Origin: Cyanobacteria bacterium RM1_2_2
GTDB taxonomy: Bacteria > Cyanobacteriota > Cyanobacteriia > Elainellales > Elainellaceae
NCBI GenBank assembly: GCA_012033495.1
Contig: JAAUQT010000010.1
Span: 1-53,255, forward strand
DNA length: 53,255 bases
Direction: 5' to 3'
Program-made: the position numbers and the translations under genes
Part shown: positions 36,168 through 44,188 of the stretch, piece by piece
Numbering within the stretch: the first letter of the stretch is position 1
Layout of the letters: each line of letters begins with the position of its first letter
Notes under the pieces: model-generated
The model's database searches: none
The model's input: only the letters and a program-made list of their open reading frames with translations
What the model was told of the DNA's origin: nothing

Positions 36168-36627
36168 AGCAGCAGTCCCCTCTCAGTCAGTACAAATAGA
36201 AATTATGATAATAGTCTTTACACTATGATACATTTGTCATCATTACTGTGGGTTACTCCGCCAATTCGCTGAAATGCTTCCATCATTTGACTGAGCTTTT
36301 TGACTGGTGTGTAGATGGTGTCGGTAGAGATGAGTAACAGTTGTAGCAACGACGCTGAGGCTGACCCAAACTTGAGAAGGGTGCAAACTCCGAACAAACC
36401 AAACATGCTGCAACGAACGGAATTGCTAATTAAGAAATGGTAAAAGCTTCAGGTCGGTAGGGTAGTGCTTGGCGATTGTTGCTTTCAGTTCTCAGGTTGT
36501 ATTACTGATCTGTGAAGATTGGCAGGGTTAATATCAGGCTTAATGAAATTTGAATTTATTTAAGCAAGAGTGATTGAAATTATTAGGAATAGGATAGGAT
36601 GTGTTTAAACAATGAGTTAACTGCGCA
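36168..36627. other. Intergenic region between cryDASH and the small basic gene
   Basis: About 460 bp. The end near 36168 holds the cryptochrome promoter on the minus strand. A 62-residue minus-strand frame (36218-36406) has ISTDTIYTPVKKLSQMMEAF, faintly like the end of an ABC-exporter membrane domain; I treat it as a possible gene remnant only. Confidence 0.35.
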
Positions 36628-37158
36628 ATGATTTCAACTACTAGACGCTCTCCTAATGCTACGCTGGTGACTAAGAACTCAATTGATCAAGCGGCTGAAG
36701 CTCTGCAAGAACTACCTGAGAAGACAAAAGAGAAGCTTTCCCTCAGAGAAGCAGTGGACGTACTCCGAGATCACATTACGGCTGCTCTCGACAAAGGCTA
36801 TTCTTACGAAGACATCGCCGTTATGTTGGCTAAGCAAGGGGTTTCAATCGCGCCTTCTTCGCTCAAACATTACTTGGCTCGTAGCAATCGTCAACTTCGC
36901 TCAAAAACTGGCGCAACTCAGCCTAGACGCAGACGGGCGAGTTCTAAATCATCTGTTGATGCCGAAGATCTACCAGAACTGGCTGTGCCAGAAGAACTAG
37001 AAACGGCTCTGGCTGAGGCAGAGGAAACTCCTAAGCGCGGTAGACGAGCTACAAAAGCGAGTGCTGCTGAAGCAACAACCGCTCGTTCGACGACCCGCAC
37101 GAAAACTGCGTCTGCCTCAACGCCTACCCGTAAACGTCGTAGTAAAGCGACTTCTTAA
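36628..37158 (+). CDS. DNA-binding-like protein with basic Ala/Thr-rich tail
   Basis: The 176-residue protein has two parts. Residues about 15-95 are a helical domain with LSLREAVDVLRDHITAALDKGYSYEDIAVMLAKQGV and SSLKHYLAR, reminiscent of a helix-turn-helix as in small plasmid TraC/MobC-like proteins. After residue 95 the tail is low complexity, rich in Arg, Lys, Ala, Thr and Ser (RRRRASSK, KRGRRATKAS, RKRRSKATS), like the tails of nucleoid or AT-hook proteins. It probably binds DNA nonspecifically or at the plasmid origin about 2 kb upstream (inference). No clear ribosome site precedes the ATG. Confidence 0.8.
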   Translation: MISTTRRSPNATLVTKNSIDQAAEALQELPEKTKEKLSLREAVDVLRDHITAALDKGYSYEDIAVMLAKQGVSIAPSSLKHYLARSNRQLRSKTGATQPRRRRASSKSSVDAEDLPELAVPEELETALAEAEETPKRGRRATKASAAEATTARSTTRTKTASASTPTRKRRSKATS

Positions 37159-38001
37159 CTTCATCTCTAAAAGAGAGATCTTCAGAAAACGCGATGGGCA
37201 TACAGGCAAATTACCCCAACTTATCCTGAGAAAGCATCTGAGGTCATATTTTCTCTATGTGAGAGTTGTGTAAGGACCATACCAGGATATGTCCCTCGGC
37301 TATTTATAGACCCATCAATGTGTAGGCTTTTCTCTATGTATTGGTGGGTTTATGGCATGAATGGCATGTAGAGCGAAGAGAAGGCAGAAGAAGTTAGAGG
37401 TGATGTCACTTCTAGAGGTTGGCTAGAAGCTCGGTCAATTTGGCTTTCTGCCGCCCATCATTTCAGGCTAACAGAAAAAGCAGGCTAACAGAAGTTGCTC
37501 AAGCAGGCGATGGCTTTATGCTGGCTTGTTGGCTGGCTTGTTGGACTTGAGCGATGGAGCCACGCTTTAGCTGCGGATCAGTCCATCAGTTATGCTGCAC
37601 AAGCAAATTGACTGACTCTTCTTTTGCTCTCTACCTGACTCTTACCCTTTACCTGCTCTTACCCTCTTCCCAAAAATCCCACGATTCCCGACTCCTAAGC
37701 TGAACAATCGATGCCTGCATGTGGTATAAATGTGAAGGTTTTTTAAGCACTTTTCGCTCAGGGATTTTGCTTATTCTGACCCTGCTTAATGATTTGCTTA
37801 AACGTGTAGAAGATGTTGGAGATTTTTCCCTGAACACCTTCTGCTGTGCAAGCTCTGAAGAAGCTAGTATCCCCAAAAAGTTCAAACGCGGCTCTTTGCA
37901 GCACGCGATAGCCTGCTCTGTGCCAAGATGGAGCGAGTGAGCATCCTACGAGTTGTGTCATCGGCGCAACTCAACCTCAATATGGAGACCTAATCTAATT
38001 C
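37159..38001. other. Intergenic region upstream of desA
   Basis: About 840 bp with no gene I can support. The overlapping frames near 37650-37960 lack family features on either strand. A short ATCTCT/AGAGAT hairpin just after the basic-protein gene (about 37165-37182) is a weak terminator candidate. A CTCTTACC-rich pyrimidine tract lies at 37615-37675. The desA promoter should be within the last 300 bases. Confidence 0.4.
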
Positions 38002-39063
38002 ATGACTGCAACGATGGACAACCGTGCTGATGCACGGAATTCTTCAACAAATGGTGATATTCAGCTATCTGACATTCAATTAAAAGATATTGTGTCAACT
38101 TTACCGCGAGAGTGCTTTCAGAAAAATCGCCGTAAAGCGTGGTCATCAGTATTAATTAGCGTTTTGGCTGTCATCGGTGGCTATGTTGGAATTGCCTATT
38201 CACCTTGGTTTCTTCTACCGTTCACCTGTTTTTTGACCGGAACCGCCCTAACTGGCTTTTTTGTCATCGCGCATGACTGTGGGCATCGCTCGTTTGCTAA
38301 GCGCCGCTGGGTGAATGATTGGGTTGGGCATATTTTAATGCTGCCGCTAATTTACCCTTTCCACTGCTGGCGGATTCTACATAATTATCATCATTTGCAT
38401 ACCAATGAGTTGTTAGTAGACAACGCTTGGCAACCGTGGACACCGGAAGCTTACACCAACTCCAGCCCGTTTATGCAGTGGCTCTACCGCAAGATGCGGG
38501 GGCGGTTCTGGTGGCTGGCTTCGGTGGCGCACTGGGCAAAACTACATTTTGATTTATCCAACTTCTCGCAACGCGATCGAGATAAGGCAAAACTATCGAT
38601 AACCGCAGTTGTGATTTTTGCAGCCATCGCTTTTCCCACATTAATTTGGGCAACCGGATTTTGGGGTTTCGTGAAGTTTTGGCTGCTGCCTTGGTTGGGC
38701 TATCACTTCTGGATGAGCACCTTTACCCTCGTGCATCACACCACTGCCGATGTGCAGTTTCGCCCCACCCAGGAGTGGAATGCAGCAGAGGCGCAGCTAG
38801 CAGGAACGATCCATTGTGACTATCCGCGCTGGGTCGAAATTCTCTGTCACGACATTAATGTGCATATTCCTCACCACATTTCAGTTGCTATTCCGTCTTA
38901 CAACCTGCGAATGGCTCACGCAAGCTTGCTGAAAAGCTGGGCAAATGTCATGCTAGAGCGGCGATTTTCCTGGCAACTCATGAAAGAGATTGTCGATCAC
39001 TGCCATCTCTATCATCCTGAAGTGTCCTATCAGCCCTTTGCAGCCGTTAAAGCGAAGCGATAG
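38002..39063 (+). CDS. desA: Acyl-lipid delta-12 (omega-6) fatty acid desaturase
   Basis: The 353-residue thylakoid/plasma-membrane enzyme has the normal length for DesA. All three histidine clusters are present: HDCGH (91-95), HNYHH (127-131) and HIPHH (288-292); they bind the di-iron centre. Two hydrophobic hairpins lie at about 50-90 and 200-245. It inserts the delta-12 double bond in lipid-bound C18 fatty acids using reduced ferredoxin. The start is ATG with GGAG 14 bases upstream, a long spacing. A large purine/pyrimidine hairpin follows the stop. desA is usually chromosomal, so its presence near a plasmid origin is noteworthy. Confidence 0.93.
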   Translation: MTATMDNRADARNSSTNGDIQLSDIQLKDIVSTLPRECFQKNRRKAWSSVLISVLAVIGGYVGIAYSPWFLLPFTCFLTGTALTGFFVIAHDCGHRSFAKRRWVNDWVGHILMLPLIYPFHCWRILHNYHHLHTNELLVDNAWQPWTPEAYTNSSPFMQWLYRKMRGRFWWLASVAHWAKLHFDLSNFSQRDRDKAKLSITAVVIFAAIAFPTLIWATGFWGFVKFWLLPWLGYHFWMSTFTLVHHTTADVQFRPTQEWNAAEAQLAGTIHCDYPRWVEILCHDINVHIPHHISVAIPSYNLRMAHASLLKSWANVMLERRFSWQLMKEIVDHCHLYHPEVSYQPFAAVKAKR

Positions 39064-39067
39064 GGAA

Positions 39068-39230
39068 AGGCGAAGGGGAGAGGAAAACCGAGGGCAGAAG
39101 GCAAGGAAGCAGCAGTAAAGGAAGCAAAAGAGAAGTGAAAGATTGGGAGCATGGAACCCTCCCATTTTGCCTTGCTGCCTGCTTTCCTCTTCTGCCTGCT
39201 TCCCCTTTTGCCCTCTGCCTTCTACAAAAT
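39068..39230. repeat. Long purine/pyrimidine imperfect hairpin after desA
   Basis: A purine-rich arm (about 39068-39145: GAAGGGGAGAGG, GGGCAGAAGGCAAGGAAGCAGC) is followed by a pyrimidine-rich arm (about 39160-39225: TTGCCTTGCTGCC, TTCCTCTTCTGCC, CCCCTTTTGCCC). They fold with GGGAG..CTCCC at the tip. It resembles the TTCTGCC-type repeats of filamentous cyanobacteria and could end desA transcription. Confidence 0.7.
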
Positions 39231-39283
39231 CTGAAAAAGATGTAAACTTTTATTAATATCCTTTAGCGTTTGTATTTAACATC

Positions 39284-39712
39284 ATGGCGAATCAACTTGG
39301 ATTTGGTAAACCGCAGGCTCAACCCAAAGTCTCCAAGCGAGCGGCTGAACGCGCGAAGGCAGCGCAGCAGTATGACCAGATGCGGACTGATGGAACGCCA
39401 GATTTTGAAGTTTACATTCGGATTCAGGGTAAAAAGAATTGGTGTCCGGTTGGGGTGATTGCTGTAAAGCGCTCGAACCAAATTGTGCGAGCTATTTTTG
39501 ACAGTCGGGAAGAGTTGTTGCAAGGTGCGTTTCGGCTGTATCCAATCTTGCGTAAGCATCAGAACCAACTGGAATATGGCTATCGGTTGAAAGAGTTCAA
39601 GGATGACCCAATTCAGGTGGCAACGTTGTCCCAGTCGCCAGCCAGTGGAGTAGCGCAGAATGTTTTTGCGCAAGTTAAAGAGCGGGTTGCTGCGCTGCTG
39701 AAGCGGAGTTGA
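39284..39712 (+). CDS. HHL1-like photosynthesis-associated protein
   Basis: The 142-residue soluble protein has a basic N terminus (MANQLGFGK, KRAAERAKAAQQYDQM) and a core DFEVYIRIQGKKNWCPVGVIAVKRSNQIVRAIF. EELLQGAFRLYPILRKHQNQLEYGYRLKEF and DDPIQVAT then follow. This core matches the plant HHL1 (hypersensitive to high light 1) family, which helps photosystem II repair in chloroplasts, and its cyanobacterial relatives. The assignment is from memory of the family pattern. No signal peptide or membrane helix is present. It stands alone, about 220 bp after desA on the same strand. Confidence 0.85.
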   Translation: MANQLGFGKPQAQPKVSKRAAERAKAAQQYDQMRTDGTPDFEVYIRIQGKKNWCPVGVIAVKRSNQIVRAIFDSREELLQGAFRLYPILRKHQNQLEYGYRLKEFKDDPIQVATLSQSPASGVAQNVFAQVKERVAALLKRS

Positions 39713-39841
39713 GTAAACGGCTTGAGCAAGGCATTCATTGCTGAACAGCGGAGTTCGCTGAGATGCCACAGAACCGCTGACCGAACTCCATAATTTTGCC
39801 TGAACTCCTGAACTCATTTTGGCTGAAGCCTGCATGATTGC

Positions 39842-40345
39842 TCAAAGTTCGCTCACCTGCTCAGATAGGCGAAGCTGGGTAATTTGAAAAATTTGATTGA
39901 GGGCTTGCTGTTGCTCTGCTTCGAGCGAGTGACTAAGCCGAGTTTGAAATGCTGCCAAAATGCTTGCCTTCGTGTGGTTCTTAACAGCAAGAATGAACGG
40001 AAACCCGAACTTATCTTTGTAAGCCTGGTTTAAGGACTGCAACTGATTAAATTCTTCTGCGCTCAGTCGATCTAATCCTGCACCTGACTGTTCCTGCACA
40101 GAGGCTTCTGCCATTTTTGCCTTGCTGCCCAAATCGGGATGGGCGCGAATTAGGTCAAGCTGTGCATCTGGACTCATCTGGTGAACGACATCGACCATAC
40201 TTTGGTGAAGTTCGGCAATGCTAGCAAACGGACGAGCTAACCAAGCTGCCTCAGCAATGGACGGTGTGTTTTCAAAGATGGCTCCTAGCGCATCCCCAAA
40301 TTCGGCTTGGTTCATTTGGTTCAGTTGAGTGAGCGAAAAGACCAT
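39842..40345 (-). CDS. uraD: OHCU decarboxylase
   Basis: The 167-residue all-helical protein is 2-oxo-4-hydroxy-4-carboxy-5-ureidoimidazoline decarboxylase, the last step from urate to S-allantoin. The family signature RAHPDLGSKA is present with catalytic His69. SVQEQSGAGLD and FGFPFILAVK follow, and length and order match known UraD proteins. It is the third gene of an operon with the urate hydroxylase and uraH, all on the minus strand. Its ribosome site is GAGGCAG, supplied by the last unit of the tandem repeat separating it from uraH. Confidence 0.93.
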   Translation of the reverse strand: MVFSLTQLNQMNQAEFGDALGAIFENTPSIAEAAWLARPFASIAELHQSMVDVVHQMSPDAQLDLIRAHPDLGSKAKMAEASVQEQSGAGLDRLSAEEFNQLQSLNQAYKDKFGFPFILAVKNHTKASILAAFQTRLSHSLEAEQQQALNQIFQITQLRLSEQVSEL

Positions 40346-40352
40346 TGGTTTG

Positions 40353-40419
40353 CTGCCTCAATAAGTTAACTGCCTCAATAAGTTAACTGCCTCGAAAGTT
40401 AACTGCCTCAATAAGTCAA
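40353..40419. repeat. 17-bp tandem repeats grown from the uraH stop region
   Basis: Units lie at 40353-40369, 40370-40386, 40387-40402 (one base short) and 40403-40419, each like CTGCCTCAATAAGTTAA. The next, diverged unit (40420 onward, CTGCCCCGATAAGTG) encodes the C-terminal TYRGS of uraH on the minus strand. Each unit offers GAGGCAG on the minus strand, a Shine-Dalgarno-like sequence. Confidence 0.9.
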
Positions 40420-40775
40420 CTGCCCCGATAAGTGCTGTACGACCAAGGCGAAACCAGCAGCGGAACGTGATAGTGAGCCATCGCATCAGCAATGCCAAAC
40501 TGCACCGGAATTCGATTCAAAAACAGCGGTTCAGCCAGCCTGTCAGCATATTGAGTAAAATACTCGCCAACATTAAACACCAGTTCGTAAATGCCAATCA
40601 CGACTTCAGCATCCACTAACAGCGGTGCGTTCGTGCGTCCATCTGCGTTAGTTTTCACTGTTTTGATCAAGTTTCTTGACAAAATCGACTGATCAATCGA
40701 CCACAGTTCTACGGTTACATTGGCTGCCGGACATCCGTGTGCTGTATCAAGGACATGCGTTGATAACTTTCCCAT
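40416..40775 (-). CDS. uraH: 5-hydroxyisourate hydrolase
   Basis: The 119-residue transthyretin-like protein has the N-terminal [14 protein letters not shown] with active-site His7, Arg47 in [10 protein letters not shown], and [19 protein letters not shown] at the end, where the final YRGS is the diagnostic signature that separates the hydrolase from transthyretin. The enzyme opens the ring of 5-hydroxyisourate. It is 14 bp after the hydroxylase gene and 70 bp before uraD. A duplicated ACTGAAATGGGAA around the start offers a second nearby ATG; I chose the one that gives the standard length. Confidence 0.94.
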   Translation of the reverse strand: MGKLSTHVLDTAHGCPAANVTVELWSIDQSILSRNLIKTVKTNADGRTNAPLLVDAEVVIGIYELVFNVGEYFTQYADRLAEPLFLNRIPVQFGIADAMAHYHVPLLVSPWSYSTYRGS

Positions 40776-40789
40776 TTCAGTTTCCCATT

Positions 40790-41953
40790 TCAGTTCAAAG
40801 GTCCCGCCAGAATCGTTTTCGAGATGCCGCTAATAATGTTACTTCCGTCTTCAAATTGAAGCTCTTCATACCACCGTCGAGTCACTTCTGGATCTTTACC
40901 GTGAGTCATTTCGGCTCGCTTGCGGGCGCGGGTGACAATATCGGCTACGCGATCGATGCGGGCTGATTCGTAGCGTTTCAAGGCATCTTCGACGCTGATG
41001 TTGGTTGTTTGCAGGTAGTTGGATAAAACAAACGCATCTTCCATTGCCTGACAGCCGCCCTGCCCTAAGTCTGGAGCAGTTCCGTGTCCTGCATCTCCCA
41101 ACAAAGCCACCCGACCGCGCACCAATTTCGGTAAAGGATCAGTATCGTGAATTTCAACCCGGTTGGTTTTGCCGGGATCAATCCGGTCGATCAGGGTTTG
41201 CACAGGAGCTGCCCAGCCTTTGAAGAAGCCAGCCAGTTCGGCTTGGTGGTGCTCTGGTGAACTGACGGTTCCTTTCGGCAAGGGCACATCAAAAAAGAAG
41301 TAAAACCGATCGCCACCAATGGGCATCATGGATGCTCGCTTATGTTCCCCAACGTAGATCACCCAGCTATTTTTAGGAGCCAAATTTTCGCTGATCGGCA
41401 CGATGCCATTCCAATTGACGTAGCCGACATAGTTGCGTTCTAGTGGATAGCCCAAAACATAGTTGCGAATCACCGACCGCGTTCCGTCTGCGGCAACCAA
41501 AACATCACCTGTCGCTTTCCGTCCGTCTTCAAAAATGGCAGTAACCCCATCAGCATCCTGCTCAACCGCAATGCATTTAGAATCTAGCTGAAGGGATTCT
41601 AAGCCCAGCGCATCGAGTAAGAGGTGCTGCAACTCGGCTCTGGCAACTGGATAGGGACGCTCGCCAACTTGATCAAAAAGAGGCTGCAAGCTAAAGTCGG
41701 TGAGTTTTTCTCCGGTAAAACTGTAGTAGCTCATCCGATCCATTTGCCCACCCACGCGAGCAATTTCCTTGCCTAGCCCTAGTCGATTCAGCACTTTGAT
41801 GCCGTTAGACCAAACTGAAATCGCTGCACCCGCCGGACGCAATGCTTTGGTGCGCTCATAAACTTCAACAGTGTAACCCGCCTGACGACAGGCAATGGCA
41901 GCCGTTAGCCCTCCGATGCCTGCACCAATGACGATCACTTTCAGGTCGTGCAT
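40790..41953 (-). CDS. FAD-dependent urate hydroxylase (HpxO-type)
   Basis: This 387-residue flavoprotein hydroxylase is preceded by GAGGGAG. GAGIGG (residues 10-15) is the FAD/ADP site, VAADGTRS (about 153-160) the middle signature and [17 protein letters not shown] (about 282-298) the FAD-ribityl site. In isolation the substrate would be open. Followed directly by uraH and uraD, it is best read as HpxO/UrHd, which oxidises urate to 5-hydroxyisourate with NADH and oxygen. The three proteins complete urate to S-allantoin. No uricase or xanthine dehydrogenase is in the window; an NCS2 permease of matching type is 9 kb away. Confidence 0.92.
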   Translation of the reverse strand: MHDLKVIVIGAGIGGLTAAIACRQAGYTVEVYERTKALRPAGAAISVWSNGIKVLNRLGLGKEIARVGGQMDRMSYYSFTGEKLTDFSLQPLFDQVGERPYPVARAELQHLLLDALGLESLQLDSKCIAVEQDADGVTAIFEDGRKATGDVLVAADGTRSVIRNYVLGYPLERNYVGYVNWNGIVPISENLAPKNSWVIYVGEHKRASMMPIGGDRFYFFFDVPLPKGTVSSPEHHQAELAGFFKGWAAPVQTLIDRIDPGKTNRVEIHDTDPLPKLVRGRVALLGDAGHGTAPDLGQGGCQAMEDAFVLSNYLQTTNISVEDALKRYESARIDRVADIVTRARKRAEMTHGKDPEVTRRWYEELQFEDGSNIISGISKTILAGPLN

Positions 41954-42455
41954 GTCGGCTCCCTCTTAATTGCGCTCATACTGCGTGGATGATGGAGTCT
42001 TCGGTTAACCTGGCAATTATCTCTACAGTCTTGCTGGTTCAACTGTCCAGGCTGAACCTATCTTATATCTGCCTACCGAAAAAATTCTGATTATTTGGTC
42101 GCCTATCAAACCATAGAATATCAGAAATGAGGTCGAGGTTCTGACCTATAGGACTGACGCAGAAGAGATCCCCCAACCCCTAACCCTGCGGGAAGCCGCT
42201 TCGCGTCTATAAAAAGGGGGCTTTAGAAGTTCACTCCTTGAACAGGGGGGGTAGGGAAGATTGAGATTTCCAGCTTCAAGGGCGTCAGTCCTAACCTTCT
42301 CAGTTTTTTCATTTGTTTATTAGCTGGTTACACAGCGTTTCTTAGAGTTCCCTCATCTTTCCACCAATTTTACCCAGCATAATCAGCGCAGTTGGATGCA
42401 AAGCATCGCTCGTTGTGCAGTTCTGCATTGGAAAAAATGACTTGGGAGAGCAAGC
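41954..42455. other. Divergent promoter region with an inserted MITE-like element
   Basis: This 500-bp gap should hold promoters for the urate operon (minus) and the SDR operon (plus). The element listed at 42149-42294 sits in the middle. No gene is evident. Confidence 0.45.
42149..42294. mobile_element. MITE-like element with 11-bp terminal inverted repeats
   Basis: AGGACTGACGC (42150-42160) and GCGTCAGTCCT (42282-42292) are perfect inverted ends of a segment of about 143 bp with no coding capacity. TA occurs at both outer edges, consistent with a TA target-site duplication of IS630/Tc1-type elements. The interior has GATCCCCCAACCCC and AAAAAGGGGGC segments, similar in style to other non-coding repeats of the window. 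Confidence 0.75.
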
Positions 42456-43265
42456 ATGAAACTCGAAGGAAAGGTGGCACTTGTGACTGGCAGCAGTCAA
42501 GGAATCGGTCAGGGTATCGTCTTGCGGCTCGCTGAGGCGGGGGCAGATGTGGTAATTAACTATCGCTCTCATCCAGAAGGGGCTGAAGAAACGCTGGCAA
42601 AAGTTCAGGCGATTGGCGGCAGATGCCATATGGTTCAGTGTCCGAATAGACAGGACTCGATCAAAGGACATACCATTCGAGCCGATTTGGGCAGCGTTCC
42701 TGAAGTTCGCCAACTGATTGCGGAAAGCATAGAGCATTTTGGCAAACTGGATATTTTGGTGAACAACGCTGGGATTGAAAAACATGCTGCTTTTTGGGAC
42801 GTAACCGAGGCAGATTATGATGCTGTGCTCAACGTCAACCTAAAAGGCGTGTTCTTTGCCACGCAAGCCTTTGTGCAACATTTGATTGAAACCAAACGCC
42901 CCGGCAAGATCATCAACATCAGTTCCGTGCATGAAGATTTGCCCTTCCCTAACTTTGCGGCCTACTGCGTCAGCAAAGGCGGGATGAAGATGTTAACTCG
43001 CAATCTAGCTGTTGAGTTGGGAGCATTCGGGATCACGATCAATAACGTAGCACCGGGGGCGATCGAGACTCCAATTAATACTCAGCTACTGAACAATCCA
43101 GAGAAGCTAGGAGCACTGTTAAAAAACATTCCTTTGAGTCGTTTAGGACAACCTCAAGATGTTGCTTCAGTGGTGGCATTTCTGGCGTCTGCGGATGCTG
43201 ACTACATCACGGGCAGCACCTTTTTTGTTGATGGCGGCTTGTTGTGGAACTATCAGGAGCAATAG
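42456..43265 (+). CDS. SDR-family oxidoreductase (glucose 1-dehydrogenase-like)
   Basis: This 269-residue classical short-chain dehydrogenase follows GGGAGAGC. TGSSQGIGQG (residues about 11-20) is the nucleotide site and NNAGI the second motif. Catalytic Ser is in ISSVHE and Tyr/Lys in YCVSKGG. It ends in GSTFFVDGGLLWNYQEQ. About 15 extra residues (CHMVQCPNRQDSIKG) interrupt the usual strand before ADLGSV; this is known in the cyanobacterial subgroup, not an error. Likely role: oxidation of a sugar or polyol with NAD(P). It starts an operon-like run through the GH63 gene. Confidence 0.92.
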   Translation: MKLEGKVALVTGSSQGIGQGIVLRLAEAGADVVINYRSHPEGAEETLAKVQAIGGRCHMVQCPNRQDSIKGHTIRADLGSVPEVRQLIAESIEHFGKLDILVNNAGIEKHAAFWDVTEADYDAVLNVNLKGVFFATQAFVQHLIETKRPGKIINISSVHEDLPFPNFAAYCVSKGGMKMLTRNLAVELGAFGITINNVAPGAIETPINTQLLNNPEKLGALLKNIPLSRLGQPQDVASVVAFLASADADYITGSTFFVDGGLLWNYQEQ

Positions 43266-43269
43266 CAGG

Positions 43270-44100
43270 ATGATGTACACGCTCCGTCGCCACTATCCTG
43301 AATATTTAATGGAAGCAGCAGGACTGGGAATTTTCATGATTGCTGCTAGTGGGGTCACTGTTCTGGTAGAGCACCCTGCTTCGCTCGTTCGACAAGTCAT
43401 TCCCGATCCAGTTCTCCGTCGATTCATGATTGGCGTAGCAATGGGGTTAATGGCAATCACGATTGTCTATTCTCCTTGGGGGAAACAATCGGGAGCACAC
43501 CTTAATCCAGCGGTGACATTCACCTTCTTCCGGCTCGGCAAAGTGAATGGGTGTGATGCGATTTTCTACATGGTAGCGCAGTGTATCGGTGGGTTATCGG
43601 GTGTATTGATCGCAGCAATGCTTTTCAGGGAAGCCATTGCAGATTCTACAGTAAATTACATTGTCACCCTTCCCGGCTCAAGGGGAACGGGCGTGGCTTT
43701 TCTGGCAGAGCTAATCATCTCATTTGGTCTCATGACGATGATTTTGATTGTCTCTAATCATGCCAAATTGTCGCGATTTACCGGGCTATTTTCAGGGATT
43801 TTAGTTGCGATTTACATTACGGTGGAAGCTCCTTTATCCGGGATGAGTATGAATCCGGCTCGCACATTAGCCTCTGCGATTCCGGCTCAAAATTGGACGG
43901 CAATCTGGATCTATTTCACGGCTCCTTTATTGGGGATGCTGTTGGCGGCTGAGTTGTATGTCCGTCTGAAAGGTCGAGCCGCAGTGCGGTGTGCCAAACT
44001 GCATCATCACAACCACAAACGCTGCATTTTTCGTTGCGGTTATCAATCGCTGCCCATGACCAGCCCGCCCCAAGGGTTAAGCGATCAATTGCCGCATTGA
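43270..44100 (+). CDS. MIP-family aquaporin with Cys/His-rich tail
   Basis: I start at the ATG at 43270 (276 residues), four bases past the SDR stop with CAGGAGC upstream; a second ATG follows at once. Six membrane helices and two half-helices carry HLNPAV (NPA 79-81) and SMNPART (NPA 195-197), the two pore motifs. The C-terminal cytosolic tail has Cys241, His245-247, Cys252 and Cys256 in the order CAKLHHHNHKRCIFRC, a possible metal-binding site not typical of aquaporins in general. The channel would pass water or small neutral solutes across the plasma membrane and is translationally coupled to the SDR. Confidence 0.9.
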   Translation: MMYTLRRHYPEYLMEAAGLGIFMIAASGVTVLVEHPASLVRQVIPDPVLRRFMIGVAMGLMAITIVYSPWGKQSGAHLNPAVTFTFFRLGKVNGCDAIFYMVAQCIGGLSGVLIAAMLFREAIADSTVNYIVTLPGSRGTGVAFLAELIISFGLMTMILIVSNHAKLSRFTGLFSGILVAIYITVEAPLSGMSMNPARTLASAIPAQNWTAIWIYFTAPLLGMLLAAELYVRLKGRAAVRCAKLHHHNHKRCIFRCGYQSLPMTSPPQGLSDQLPH

Positions 44101-44188
44101 GATGAACCAAAGACTGACGGCTATATCCGTGATGAAAATTTGTTGTGGCATTGATTCCGCAAGACAGGAGTAAGACTAGGAGTAAACC

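Noticed and set aside
36218..36406. Possible ABC-transporter fragment
   Set aside because: Only a short stretch (DTIYTPVKKLSQMMEAF) is suggestive and no flanking homology is visible.
37649..37961. Overlapping frames on both strands upstream of desA
   Set aside because: Neither strand shows family features or a good ribosome site.
39263..39835. 190-residue minus-strand frame over the HHL1-like gene
   Set aside because: The plus-strand protein has a clear conserved core; this is its antisense shadow.
42600..42680. Apparent insertion or frameshift in the SDR gene
   Set aside because: The extra residues (CHMVQCPNRQDS) keep the frame and resemble the insertion seen in the cyanobacterial glucose 1-dehydrogenase-like subgroup.
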